A program made the translations under genes and the position numbers. From NCBI RefSeq assembly GCF_900110065.1, contig NZ_FOCI01000001.1, positions 62,001 to 126,000 of the forward strand: a stretch of DNA of 64,000 bases, read 5' to 3'. Source of the DNA: Loktanella fryxellensis (GTDB lineage: Bacteria; Pseudomonadota; Alphaproteobacteria; Rhodobacterales; Rhodobacteraceae). Shown here one piece after another: positions 25,711 through 33,876 of the stretch (position 1 is the first letter of the stretch; every line of letters begins with the position of its first letter). The notes under the pieces are model-generated. The model ran no database searches, had not been told where the DNA came from, and was given only the letters and a program-made list of their open reading frames with translations.

Positions 25711-26154
25711 ATGTATTCGACACCGTCCTATCCCGCAGCTTCCGGCCCGATGGTCTGGCTCAAGCGCACGGAACACTGGCTTGATGCCCGTGGTCGCGGT
25801 GCCTGGATCGCCGCCATGGTCGCCGGTTTCGTCGTCTTCTGGCCCGTGGGCGCAGCCCTTCTGGCCTACATGATCTGGAGCAAACGCATGTTCAACCGCA
25901 CCGTCACCACCGGACCGTCCCGCATGTCGCGCCGTTTCGGCGGCAGCATGATGCAGTCGTCCGGCAACGCCGCCTTCGACGCCTACAAGGAAGACACGCT
26001 GCGCCGCCTGCAGGAAGAGCAGGACAGCTTTGCCGATTTTCTCGGCCGTCTGCGCGCCGCCAAGGACAAGGCCGAGTTCGACCAGTTCATGGCCGACCGC
26101 AAGACCGACCGCCCGGTGGATGACACCGCCGATGCGCCCCGGGATGCCAACTGA
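25711..26154 (+). CDS. DUF2852 family membrane protein
   Basis: A 147-residue protein with one membrane segment, WIAAMVAGFVVFWPVGAALL (about residues 33-52), followed by a basic stretch and a charged helical C-terminus (LRRLQEEQDSFADFLGRLRA) likely to form a coiled coil. This pattern fits DUF2852, a family found in alphaproteobacteria. AGGAG at 25699-25703 supports the ATG at 25711; upstream in-frame codons cross the operators. Function unknown. Confidence 0.75.
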   Translation: MYSTPSYPAASGPMVWLKRTEHWLDARGRGAWIAAMVAGFVVFWPVGAALLAYMIWSKRMFNRTVTTGPSRMSRRFGGSMMQSSGNAAFDAYKEDTLRRLQEEQDSFADFLGRLRAAKDKAEFDQFMADRKTDRPVDDTADAPRDAN

Positions 26155-26172
26155 CGTCCGCTGACTGCACCG

Positions 26173-26201
26173 GATGCGGCCCCGTCTGACGGGTCCGCAT
26201 T
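26173..26201 (+). other. Hairpin between the DUF2852 and RDD genes
   Basis: ATGCGGCCCCGTC (26174-26186) can pair with GACGGGTCCGCAT (26188-26200) with one mismatch, giving a strong stem but no T-tract. It may protect or separate transcripts rather than terminate. Confidence 0.4.
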
Positions 26202-26233
26202 CCCCCATCTTACCCGACTGGAGAGTTCCGCCG

Positions 26234-26686
26234 ATGACCACGACCCTGTCCCGCCTGCACGCCCTGCCCGATCCGGTGGCCGATGCGCCGTTCTATGCAG
26301 GCGTGCCGACCAAGCGGCTGTTGGCCTGGGTCGTCGACGTGACCCTCGTGGCGATCGTGTGCATCCTGATGCTGCCGTTCACGGCCTTTACGGGCGTGTT
26401 CTATTTCCCGTTCCTGATGATGTGCGTGGGCTTTCCCTATCGCTGGGCGACGATTGCGGGGCGGTCCGCCACCTGGGGGATGCGCCTGATGGGGATCGAG
26501 TTGCGCGACCACGACGGCCAGCGACTGAGCGGCACGACCGCGTTCCTGCACACCGCGGGCTATACCGTCAGCCTCATCACGGCGCCCCTGCAGATCCTGT
26601 CCGTCGTGCTGATGGCGGTCGCGCCGCGCGGTCAGGGCCTCAGCGATTACGTGCTGGGCACGACCGCGATCAACCGCCCCGCCTGA
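26234..26686 (+). CDS. RDD family membrane protein
   Basis: A 150-residue integral membrane protein of the RDD family, named for conserved Arg-Asp-Asp. The first membrane segment begins with RLLAWVVDVTLVAIVCILML (Arg and Asp of the motif), a second spans GVFYFPFLMMCVGF, and TWGMRLMGIELRDHDGQRLS is the usual loop before the last segments. RDD proteins are of mostly unknown or transport-related function. Start at 26234. Confidence 0.8.
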   Translation: MTTTLSRLHALPDPVADAPFYAGVPTKRLLAWVVDVTLVAIVCILMLPFTAFTGVFYFPFLMMCVGFPYRWATIAGRSATWGMRLMGIELRDHDGQRLSGTTAFLHTAGYTVSLITAPLQILSVVLMAVAPRGQGLSDYVLGTTAINRPA

Positions 26687-26845
26687 CCGCGGATCGGTGG
26701 CACCGCTGACCACGGGCGGTCGGCGGTTCCACCGGTGCCCCGGCACGCGCACGGGGGCATGGAAACAGCGATTCCACCGAAATCGCCGCAATTGTGCCGC
26801 CGCAAGGACTTGTCAGCGTGCCGGTCCCGCACCACTCTTGTCATC

Positions 26846-27673
26846 ATGCGACATCTACTTCCGCCTTCGCCACAGTTCTACGTGACCGCGCCACAGCCCT
26901 GCCCCTATCTTGCGGGCCGGATGGAGCGGAAGCTGTTCACCGCCCTGCAGGGCGAGGAGGCGACAGCCCTGAACGACATGCTGTCCAAGCAGGGGTTCCG
27001 CCGGTCGCAGAACGTGCTCTATCGCCCATCCTGTACAGAATGTGCGGCCTGCATGTCGGCCCGCATCCGCGTCGCCGACTTTGCGCCGACCCGCAGCCAG
27101 CGCCGCGTGCTGAAGCGCAATGCGCACCTGCGCCGCCGCGCGACTTCGCCCTGGGCGACCGAGGACCAGTTCGATCTGTTCCGCCGCTACCTCGACGCGC
27201 GTCACGCGGATGGTGGCATGGCGGACATGGACATGTTCGAATTCGCCGCGATGGTCGAGGAGACGCCGGTGCGATCCCGCCTGATCGAATACACCGACAC
27301 CATCCGGGGCGACGGCCTGCCCGTCGCCGCCTGTCTGACGGACATCCTCGACGACGGGCTGTCGATGGTCTATTCCTTTTTCGAGCCGGAGCTGGAGCGG
27401 CACAGCCCCGGCAGCTTCCTGATCCTCGATCATATCGCCGTCGCGCGCGAACTGGGTCTGCCTTACGTCTATCTGGGCTACTGGGTGCCCGGCAGCCCCA
27501 AGATGGGCTACAAGGCGAACTTCGCGGCGCTCGAGATCTTTCGCGACGGATCATGGCGCGACATCGGCGATCCCCACGACCACGATGCGGCGCTGCACCC
27601 GTTGTCCACCGCGCCCATCGCCGAACAGGTCGCCCGGATCACCCTGCCGAACGGTGCGCGGGTGCTGCGTTAG
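26846..27673 (+). CDS. bpt: Aspartate/glutamate leucyltransferase (Bpt/Ate family)
   Basis: A 275-residue N-degron enzyme, which attaches Leu (Bpt) or Arg (Ate) from charged tRNA to proteins with acidic N-termini, marking them for ClpSAP. The N-terminal cysteine cluster [16 protein letters not shown] is present, and the C-terminal GNAT-like core has SYRF-type pattern [20 protein letters not shown] and [20 protein letters not shown]. Bacterial members of this size are mostly Bpt. Start at 26846 is the first ATG before the conserved PQFYVTAP. Confidence 0.85.
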   Translation: MRHLLPPSPQFYVTAPQPCPYLAGRMERKLFTALQGEEATALNDMLSKQGFRRSQNVLYRPSCTECAACMSARIRVADFAPTRSQRRVLKRNAHLRRRATSPWATEDQFDLFRRYLDARHADGGMADMDMFEFAAMVEETPVRSRLIEYTDTIRGDGLPVAACLTDILDDGLSMVYSFFEPELERHSPGSFLILDHIAVARELGLPYVYLGYWVPGSPKMGYKANFAALEIFRDGSWRDIGDPHDHDAALHPLSTAPIAEQVARITLPNGARVLR

Positions 27674-27911
27674 GGTTTTTGCGGGGACGTATCGCCGTTG
27701 CCTTGGGTGGAGCGCGTTTCGCCGGCGGTCTGAGAATGAGGTGCGACGCCTGGCGGAGGTACCCTGCGCAAAAGGGCATATCCCCCGCCGTCGCTTCGGG
27801 CATCCTCGCTGGCCATTCTAGGGTTGCATCGCCCTGATCTGCGCCATCGCAAATCCTGCGCCGCGACCGCAATCGCAGCGGGCCCCGCCCTTACCCCTGC
27901 ACCCTCCGCCG

Positions 27912-28559
27912 TCAGGGCAGCAGCACGGTCCGGTCCCCGTCGACGAGGATCGCCTGACCATCCTGCAATCCCACGAACGGCAGTCCCTGCTCCGTCAGCC
28001 AGTCGGCCGCGCGATCGGCACCGGGGCTGTCGCGGTGGGCCGACTGGACATGCGGCACGACGGAGCGTGGAAACAGCCCCAGCCCCGCATAGGACACCGG
28101 CTCGTCGCCCCAGGTGCCGGGCGCGGGGTCGTCCATCAGGTCAAGCCCGCGCAGGGTGGGTGCGGCGACGATGGCACCGGCACTCGAACCACCATAGACC
28201 AGTGCGTCCTGTTCCAGCAGCCCGTGGATCACCGCGTCGAATCCGCTGGCCCGCATCGCGCGGCGCAGCACAAAGGCGTTGCCCCCCGGCACCCAGACCA
28301 GCCCGCAGGTGCGCAGCACGTCGTACAGGCGGATCGGCGCGCCGATGTAGTCGCGCAGGTCCAGCCAGCCGGCGGGCAACCCCAGCCGGGTCAGTTCCGC
28401 CACCGGATCATAGGCGGTCGCCTGATACAGCGCGCGGGCGGCGGCGGGGATGTGGTCCTGCGCATTGCCGACCACCAGCGCATTGCGGCGCGCGCCCACC
28501 AGTTGCAGCAACCGGTCCTCATGGCGGCCAAGACGGTGAGAGGACAAAAACAGGCGCAT
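27912..28559 (-). CDS. Peptidase S51 (dipeptidase E-like)
   Basis: A 215-residue class I glutamine-amidotransferase-fold serine peptidase. The nucleophile elbow is YGGSSAGAIVAAPTL with the catalytic Ser near residue 112, and the catalytic His is in VPHVQSAHRDS. PepE-type members cut Asp-X dipeptides; whether this one shares the preference is not clear. The frame stays open upstream, but I use the Met before RLFLSSHRLG. A 238-base gap to bpt on the left holds no recognisable feature. Confidence 0.8.
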   Translation of the reverse strand: MRLFLSSHRLGRHEDRLLQLVGARRNALVVGNAQDHIPAAARALYQATAYDPVAELTRLGLPAGWLDLRDYIGAPIRLYDVLRTCGLVWVPGGNAFVLRRAMRASGFDAVIHGLLEQDALVYGGSSAGAIVAAPTLRGLDLMDDPAPGTWGDEPVSYAGLGLFPRSVVPHVQSAHRDSPGADRAADWLTEQGLPFVGLQDGQAILVDGDRTVLLP

Positions 28560-28753
28560 GACGGATGGTCCGGGGGCTGAATTGGGCCGATCCTGCACCT
28601 CTGCCACGTGGTGACAAGAGGGGATCGTGCCGTATGGTTGCTGACCGCGCACACCGCAGCGCCACGTGCCGCACAGACGCTGCCGCAGCAACGCAGATTG
28701 AACATGCGACATCAGGGGCTAACTCTGTCCCGACAACAGCAAGGAGCGTCGAG

Positions 28754-29617
28754 ATGACCGACTACACCCCGCCCAAGGTCTGGACCTGGGACGCCGAGAA
28801 CGGCGGCAAGTTCGCCAGCACCAACCGCCCCATCGCTGGTGCCACCCACGACGCGCCCCTGCCCCGCGGCGATCACCGGTTCCAGTTGCACTCGCTGGCG
28901 ACACCCAACGGCGTCAAGGTCACCGTGATGTTCGAGGAGCTGCTGGAGGCGGGTCACGCGGGGGCTGAATACGACGCATGGCCGATCCGCATCGGCGATG
29001 GCGACCAGTTCGGGTCGGGGTTCGTCGGGATCAACCCGAACTCCAAGATCCCGGCCCTGCTCGACACCGCGACCGATACCCGCGTGTTCGAATCCGCGTC
29101 GATCCTGCTCTATCTGGCAGAGGAGTTCGGCGCCTTTTTGCCGAAGGACCGCAAGGCACGGACGGAAGTGATGAACTGGCTGTTCTGGCTGCAGGGGTCC
29201 GCCCCCTACCTCGGCGGCGGCTTCGGGCATTTCTACGCCTATGCGCCCAGCAAGATGGAATACCCGATCAATCGCTTTTCGATGGAGACGAAGCGACAGC
29301 TCGACGTGCTGGACCGCGCGCTGGCGGACCGCGCCTATCTGGGCGGGGACTCCTATTCCATCGCCGACATGGCGACGGCGCCGTGGTACGGCGCGTTGGT
29401 CAAGAACGAGGTCTACGGCGCTGCCGAATACCTCGACGCCGGCAGCTATACCCATGTGAACCGCTGGGCCGACAGCGTGATGCAGCGGCCCGCCTATCTG
29501 CGCGGGCGCAAGGTGAACCGCCTGTTCGGCGAACCCGGCGATCAGCTGCACGAGCGTCACGCCGCCGTGGATTTCGACACGCAGACGCAGGACAAGATCG
29601 GCGGCAAGGACGCCTGA
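28754..29617 (+). CDS. yghU: Glutathione-dependent disulfide-bond oxidoreductase (YghU)
   Basis: A 287-residue Nu-class glutathione transferase, nearly the length of E. coli YghU, with the family's characteristic start PPKVWTWDAENGGKFASTNR. The GSH-binding thioredoxin fold has HSLATPNGVKVTVMFEELL, NPNSKIPALLD and ESASILLYLAE; the helical domain has LFWLQGSAPYLGGGFGHFY. Nu-class enzymes bind two glutathiones and reduce disulfides and organic hydroperoxides. AAGGAG at 28741-28746 supports the start at 28754. Divergent from the S51 gene. Confidence 0.9.
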   Translation: MTDYTPPKVWTWDAENGGKFASTNRPIAGATHDAPLPRGDHRFQLHSLATPNGVKVTVMFEELLEAGHAGAEYDAWPIRIGDGDQFGSGFVGINPNSKIPALLDTATDTRVFESASILLYLAEEFGAFLPKDRKARTEVMNWLFWLQGSAPYLGGGFGHFYAYAPSKMEYPINRFSMETKRQLDVLDRALADRAYLGGDSYSIADMATAPWYGALVKNEVYGAAEYLDAGSYTHVNRWADSVMQRPAYLRGRKVNRLFGEPGDQLHERHAAVDFDTQTQDKIGGKDA

Positions 29618-29639
29618 GGCACGCGCCGACATGGCAGCC

Positions 29640-29712
29640 GGGCATCGGATCGGCGTGGCCCCACGGGGCTGCGCTGCCGATGCCCGCCACCGCCGGTGCG
29701 CTCCGCACCGGC
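29640..29712 (+). other. Two strong hairpins after yghU
   Basis: GGGCATCGG (29640-29648) pairs with CCGATGCCC (29677-29685), enclosing an inner GCCCC/GGGGC stem. Then GCCGGTGCG (29692-29700) pairs with CGCACCGGC (29704-29712) around CTC. No T-tract follows. They may act as a 3'-end structure of the yghU transcript, or as an insulator before the ilv promoter. Confidence 0.5.
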
Positions 29713-29750
29713 ACACGATCCGCATCCCCACCCCCGCCGGGCTTTAACAA

Positions 29751-29778
29751 TGTTGCGACAAATGCGGCTGTCGCGACA
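29751..29778 (+). promoter_or_regulatory. Tandem TGTYGCGACA sites before the ilv promoter
   Basis: TGTTGCGACA (29751-29760) and TGTCGCGACA (29769-29778) are centred 18 bases apart; the second is a perfect 10-base palindrome. They end 18 bases before the -35 of the ilv promoter, which is where a dimeric activator would bind. No regulator identified. Confidence 0.45.
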
Positions 29779-29796
29779 TTTTCTCCGCGCATGTGG

Positions 29797-29825
29797 TTGA
29801 CCCTGTCCGGTGGCTTGCCTAGAAC
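29797..29825 (+). promoter_or_regulatory. ilv operon promoter
   Basis: TTGACC (29797-29802), a 17-base spacer, and TAGAAC (29820-29825). Transcription would begin near 29832, about 20 bases before the leader peptide ATG at 29852. Confidence 0.65.
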
Positions 29826-29851
29826 GGCACCAGAATAAGGGAATCCACCGC

Positions 29852-29899
29852 ATGACGCTGCTAGACCCCGTAACAATCAGGATGCGCATGGGCCGCTGA
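29852..29899 (+). CDS. Putative ilv leader peptide (15 residues)
   Basis: MTLLDPVTIRMRMGR, with AAGGGA at 29837-29842. It includes Leu-Leu, Val and Ile, three products or end-regulators of the pathway; Leu-4 uses CTA and Val-7 uses GTA, rare codons in this GC-rich genome, and Arg-10 uses AGG, also rare. It lies just after the promoter and before alternative RNA helices and a terminator, as in amino-acid attenuators. Only two Leu, one Val and one Ile are present, fewer than in classical leaders. Confidence 0.55.
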   Translation: MTLLDPVTIRMRMGR

Positions 29900-29952
29900 C
29901 CGCGGTGTGACCTGACAGGTCTCCATGCGCCCCCCGCGACGGGGGCTTTTTT
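29884..29952 (+). terminator. Attenuator and intrinsic terminator before ilvB
   Basis: CCCCCG (29931-29936) pairs with CGGGGG (29940-29945) around CGA, followed by TTTTTT (29947-29952). Upstream, GCGCATGG (29884-29891), inside the leader peptide, is complementary to CCATGCGC (29923-29930), which abuts the terminator stem. Ribosome position on the leader would therefore decide whether the long-range helix forms. A small ACCT/AGGT hairpin (29910-29920) lies between. Confidence 0.65.
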
Positions 29953-30019
29953 ACGCGATGCGATGTCTTTCCAGACGACAAGACCGGGGCATGCGGCCCC
30001 GCAGGCAAGGGACACAACG

Positions 30020-31771
30020 ATGACCAAGATGATGACCGGTGCGAAGATGGTGGTGCAGGCCCTGATGGATCAGGGGGTCGAGGTCGTGTTCGGCTATCCC
30101 GGCGGTGCCGTCCTGCCGATCTACGACGAGATCTTTCAGCAAAACCAGATCCAGCACGTCCTCGTGCGGCACGAACAGGGCGCCGTCCACGCCGCCGAAG
30201 GCTATGCGCGATCGACCGGCAAGCCGGGTGTCGCCCTCGTCACCTCCGGCCCGGGTGCCACGAATGCCGTCACCGGTCTGACGGACGCGCTCATGGACAG
30301 CATCCCGATCATCGTGCTGACGGGTCAGGTCCCCACCTTCATGATCGGCACCGATGCGTTCCAAGAGGCGGACACCGTCGGCATCACGCGGCCCTGCACG
30401 AAACACAACTGGCTGATCAAGGACACCGACAAGCTGGCGAACACCATCCACGAGGCATTCCATGTCGCGACCTCGGGCCGGCCCGGTCCGGTGCTGATCG
30501 ACATCCCCAAGGACGTGCAGTTTGCCACCGGCACCTATTCGGAGAAGTCAAAGCGCAAGTCCCACTACGCCCCGCAGGTCAAGGGCGACATCGCCATGAT
30601 CACCGAGCTGGCCGAGGCGATGGCCACAGCCAAGCGCCCGGTGTTCTACACCGGCGGCGGCGTCATCAACTCCGGCCCCGCCGCAAGCCAGCTGTTGCGC
30701 GAGCTGGTCGAGGCGACGGGGTTCCCGATCACCTCCACCCTGATGGGTTTGGGCTGCTATCCCGCCTCCGGTCCCGCGTGGCTGGGGATGCTGGGCATGC
30801 ACGGCACCTATGAGGCGAACATGGTGATGCACGACTGCGATCTGATGATCAACGTCGGTGCGCGATTCGACGACCGCATCACCGGGCGGCTGGACGCCTT
30901 CAGCCCCAAGTCGGTCAAGGCGCACATCGACATCGACGCCAGCAGCATCAACAAGGTGGTGCGCGTCGACATCCCGATCCTCGGCGACGTGGCGCATGTG
31001 CTGGAGGACCTGCTGAAGGTCTGGAAAACGCAGGGCCGCCGCACCGACAAGGAGGCGCTGGCCAAGTGGTGGAAGCAGATCAAGACGTGGCAGGCGACCG
31101 ACTGCCTCGGCTTCACGCAGGACGGCCCGGTGATCCGCCCGCAATACGCGATGAGCCGTCTCGAGGCGCTGACCAAGGGTCATGACCGCTACATCACGAC
31201 CGAAGTCGGCCAGCACCAGATGTGGGCCGCGCAATACCTCGGCTTCGAGGACCCGAACCGCTGGATGACCTCCGGCGGGTTGGGCACGATGGGCTACGGC
31301 ACGCCCGCCTCCATCGGCGTGCAGATGGCGCACCGCGACGCACTGGTCATCAACGTCGCCGGAGAGGCGTCGTGGCTGATGAACATGCAGGAGATGGGCA
31401 CGGCGATGCAATACGGCCTGCCGGTCAAGCAGTTCATCCTGAACAACGAACGCCTTGGCATGGTGCGCCAGTGGCAGCAGTTGCTGCACGGCGAGCGCTA
31501 TTCGCAATCGTGGTCGCAATCCCTGCCGGATTTCGTGAAATTGGCCGAGGCATTCGGCGCCAAGGGCATCCGCTGTTCCGACCCCGCCGATCTGGACGAG
31601 GCGATTGCCGAGATGATCGCCTATGACGGTCCGGTGATCTTCGACTGTCTGGTGGAAAAGCACGAGAATTGCTTCCCGATGATCCCGTCGGGCAAGGCGC
31701 ATAACGAAATGCTGCTGCGCGACGCGCAGGTCAAAGGCGCCATCGGTGCCACAGGCGCGGTGCTGGTGTGA
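30020..31771 (+). CDS. ilvB: Acetolactate synthase large subunit
   Basis: A 583-residue thiamine diphosphate enzyme catalysing the first common step of Ile/Val/Leu synthesis: two pyruvates to acetolactate, or pyruvate plus 2-ketobutyrate to acetohydroxybutyrate. Key features: VFGYPGGAVLPIYDE and VRHEQGAVHAAEGYAR with the catalytic Glu near residue 48, FAD region TSTLMGLGCYPAS, and C-terminal cofactor site NVAGEASWLMNMQEM, where the usual GDG is GEA. Start at 30020, preceded by AAGGGACA. Followed by the regulatory subunit. Confidence 0.95.
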   Translation: MTKMMTGAKMVVQALMDQGVEVVFGYPGGAVLPIYDEIFQQNQIQHVLVRHEQGAVHAAEGYARSTGKPGVALVTSGPGATNAVTGLTDALMDSIPIIVLTGQVPTFMIGTDAFQEADTVGITRPCTKHNWLIKDTDKLANTIHEAFHVATSGRPGPVLIDIPKDVQFATGTYSEKSKRKSHYAPQVKGDIAMITELAEAMATAKRPVFYTGGGVINSGPAASQLLRELVEATGFPITSTLMGLGCYPASGPAWLGMLGMHGTYEANMVMHDCDLMINVGARFDDRITGRLDAFSPKSVKAHIDIDASSINKVVRVDIPILGDVAHVLEDLLKVWKTQGRRTDKEALAKWWKQIKTWQATDCLGFTQDGPVIRPQYAMSRLEALTKGHDRYITTEVGQHQMWAAQYLGFEDPNRWMTSGGLGTMGYGTPASIGVQMAHRDALVINVAGEASWLMNMQEMGTAMQYGLPVKQFILNNERLGMVRQWQQLLHGERYSQSWSQSLPDFVKLAEAFGAKGIRCSDPADLDEAIAEMIAYDGPVIFDCLVEKHENCFPMIPSGKAHNEMLLRDAQVKGAIGATGAVLV

Positions 31772-31829
31772 TCCTGCTGCCCCTCTGCCTGCCAGACCAA
31801 CCGACGACACCCGATCAAGGAACCGTGCC

Positions 31830-32402
31830 ATGTCACCACTGAACATCAAGAAAGGCGCGAGCAGCCATTCCGCCTACGACCTCCGTTCGACCTTTGGCGA
31901 TACCGTGGAACGGCACACGCTGGCGGTGATCGTGGAGAACGAACCGGGCGTTCTGGCGCGCGTCATCGGCCTGTTCGCCGGGCGCGGCTACAACATCGAA
32001 AGCCTGACCGTGGCCGAGATCGACCACACGGGCCACCGGTCGCGCATCACCATCGTCACCACAGGCACGCCGCAGGTGATCGTGCAGATCAAGGCGCAGC
32101 TGGGCCGCATCGTGCCCGTCCACGAGGTGCACGACCTGACCGTCGAAGGCCCGTCGGTGGAACGCGAACTGGCGCTGCTGAAGGTCGCGGGGCGTGGCGA
32201 TGCGCGGGTCGAGGCGCTGCGCCTAGCCGACATCTTTCGCGCCAGCGTGGTGGACAGCACCCTGCAATCCTTCGTGTTCGAGATCACCGGCACGCCGGAA
32301 AAGATCGACGCCTTCGCCGACCTGATGCGGCCTTTGGGCCTGCAGGAGGTGGCGCGCACCGGCGTCGCGGCCCTGTCGCGGGGCAGCGACACGCTGGTGT
32401 GA
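31830..32402 (+). CDS. ilvN: Acetolactate synthase small (regulatory) subunit
   Basis: A 190-residue subunit that stimulates IlvB and confers valine feedback. The N-terminal ACT domain begins at about residue 28 with HTLAVIVENEPGVLARVIGLF and includes GRGYNIESLTVAE; the C-terminal ALS-specific domain ends FVFEITGTPEKIDAFADLM. Size places it with IlvN/IlvH of the long form. 58 bases after ilvB in the same direction. Confidence 0.92.
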   Translation: MSPLNIKKGASSHSAYDLRSTFGDTVERHTLAVIVENEPGVLARVIGLFAGRGYNIESLTVAEIDHTGHRSRITIVTTGTPQVIVQIKAQLGRIVPVHEVHDLTVEGPSVERELALLKVAGRGDARVEALRLADIFRASVVDSTLQSFVFEITGTPEKIDAFADLMRPLGLQEVARTGVAALSRGSDTLV

Positions 32403-32491
32403 CGCACCGGGGCCGCGCCGCATTGGCCCGGCCCCCCTTGCCCCCCGGCATGGCGGCGTCCAAAGTGGCGCAAATCGCAGCAGGACGTGCC

Positions 32492-33427
32492 ATGGCCCAG
32501 AAGATCATCATCGACACCGACCCCGGTCAGGACGACGCCGTCGCCATCCTGCTGGCGCTGGCGTCCCCCGAACTCGACGTGCTGGGGCTGACGGCGGTGG
32601 CGGGCAACGTGCCGCTGTCACTGACAGAACGGAACGCCCGTATCGTCTGCGAACTGGCCGGACGGCCCGATCTGCCGGTCTATGCGGGCTGCGATGCGCC
32701 GCTGCTGCGCAAGCTGGTGACGGCGGAACATGTGCACGGCAAGACCGGCCTCGACGGGCCGCAGATGGGCGATCCCACCATGCCACTGCAGGCACAACAC
32801 GCCGTCGATTTCATCGTAGAGACGCTGCGGGGTGAGCCCTCCGGCAGCGTGACGCTGTGCGTACTGGGGCCGCTGACGAACATCGCCACGGCGTTCCGCC
32901 GCGCCCCCGACGTGATCGGCCGCGTGCAGCAGATCATCCTGATGGGCGGCGCCTATTTCGAGGTGGGCAACATCACCCCCGCCGCCGAGTTCAACATCTA
33001 TGTCGACCCGGAGGCTGCGGCAGAGGTGTTCGCCGCGGGCGTCCCCCTCGTGGTGATGCCGCTCGATGTCACGCACAAGGCGCTGACCAATCGCGCCCGC
33101 ATCGATGCGTTCCGCGCGATGGGCACGACAGTGGGCGATATGGTCGCCGCCTGGACCGACTTCTTCGAGCGGTTCGACAAGGAGAAATACGGCGCCGAGG
33201 GTGCACCCCTGCACGACCCCTGCGTGATCGCGTATCTGCTGCAGCCCGGCCTGTTCACCGGGCGGCACGTCAACGTCGTGGTCGAAACCGGGTCGGACCT
33301 GACGCTTGGCATGACCGTCGCCGACTGGTGGCGCGTCACCGACCGCGCGCCCAATGCGATGTTCATGGGCGACGTGGACGCGGAGGGGTTCTTTGCCCTG
33401 CTGACGGACCGGCTGGCCCGGTTGTGA
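32492..33427 (+). CDS. Nucleoside hydrolase
   Basis: A 311-residue enzyme that splits ribonucleosides into base and ribose. The Ca-binding signature IIDTDPGQDDAVAILLAL is at residues 5-22; the base-site region LMGGAYFEVGNITPAAEFNIYVDP and the C-terminal HDPCVIAYLLQP are intact. Specificity within the IUNH family is not evident. Its stop overlaps the GTG start of the GNAT gene by four bases. Confidence 0.9.
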   Translation: MAQKIIIDTDPGQDDAVAILLALASPELDVLGLTAVAGNVPLSLTERNARIVCELAGRPDLPVYAGCDAPLLRKLVTAEHVHGKTGLDGPQMGDPTMPLQAQHAVDFIVETLRGEPSGSVTLCVLGPLTNIATAFRRAPDVIGRVQQIILMGGAYFEVGNITPAAEFNIYVDPEAAAEVFAAGVPLVVMPLDVTHKALTNRARIDAFRAMGTTVGDMVAAWTDFFERFDKEKYGAEGAPLHDPCVIAYLLQPGLFTGRHVNVVVETGSDLTLGMTVADWWRVTDRAPNAMFMGDVDAEGFFALLTDRLARL

Positions 33428-33876
33428 GCACCGCCATCGCCCTTGCCACCCCCGCCGACGCGGACCGCCTGATGGACCTCATGGCGCGCTATCACGCGGA
33501 AGCTGGCCTGACCCACGACGACGCGCATCGCGCCGCCGTGCTGGGCCCGCTGCTTGACGGCTCTCCACTGGGCGCCGTCTGGCTGATCGGGCCGAAAAGC
33601 AGCCCGCTGGGCTATGTCATGGTGACCTTCGGCTGGTCGATATCGCAGGGCGGTCTCGTCGGCTGGCTGGAGGAGTGTTTCATCCGCGCGAGCGTGCGCG
33701 GGCGCGGCATCGGGACCGAAGTGCTGCACGCGGTGGCGGTGAACCTTGCCCGTGCGGACATGCGGGCGATGCACGTGATCCTGCCCGCAGCCAACCCCGA
33801 CGCGGCGGGACGGTTCTGTGCGCGGGCGGGCTTTCGCGCCGTGCCGGGCGCGCGGCTGATGACGGACCCGCTATGA
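33424..33876 (+). CDS. GNAT family N-acetyltransferase
   Basis: A 150-residue acetyl-CoA-dependent acyltransferase. The acetyl-CoA motif A is ECFIRASVRGRGIGTEVLHAV, with the R/QxxGxG/A signature near residues 95-100, and motif B near the C-terminus AGRFCARAGFRAV. I start at GTG 33424, overlapping the nucleoside hydrolase stop in GTGA; it ends overlapping selO in ATGA. The acceptor is unknown. Confidence 0.82.
   Translation: MSTAIALATPADADRLMDLMARYHAEAGLTHDDAHRAAVLGPLLDGSPLGAVWLIGPKSSPLGYVMVTFGWSISQGGLVGWLEECFIRASVRGRGIGTEVLHAVAVNLARADMRAMHVILPAANPDAAGRFCARAGFRAVPGARLMTDPL

Noticed and set aside
25009-26241. A 411-codon upstream extension of glnE on the minus strand
   Set aside because: It is antisense to the YbaK, DUF2852 and part of the RDD genes; the ATG at 25008 gives a protein of normal GlnE length.
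31340-31380. Acetolactate synthase with a defective cofactor site because GDG appears as GEA
   Set aside because: The remainder of the site (EASWLMNMQEM) and all other motifs are intact; this variant is, as I recall, usual for related alphaproteobacteria.
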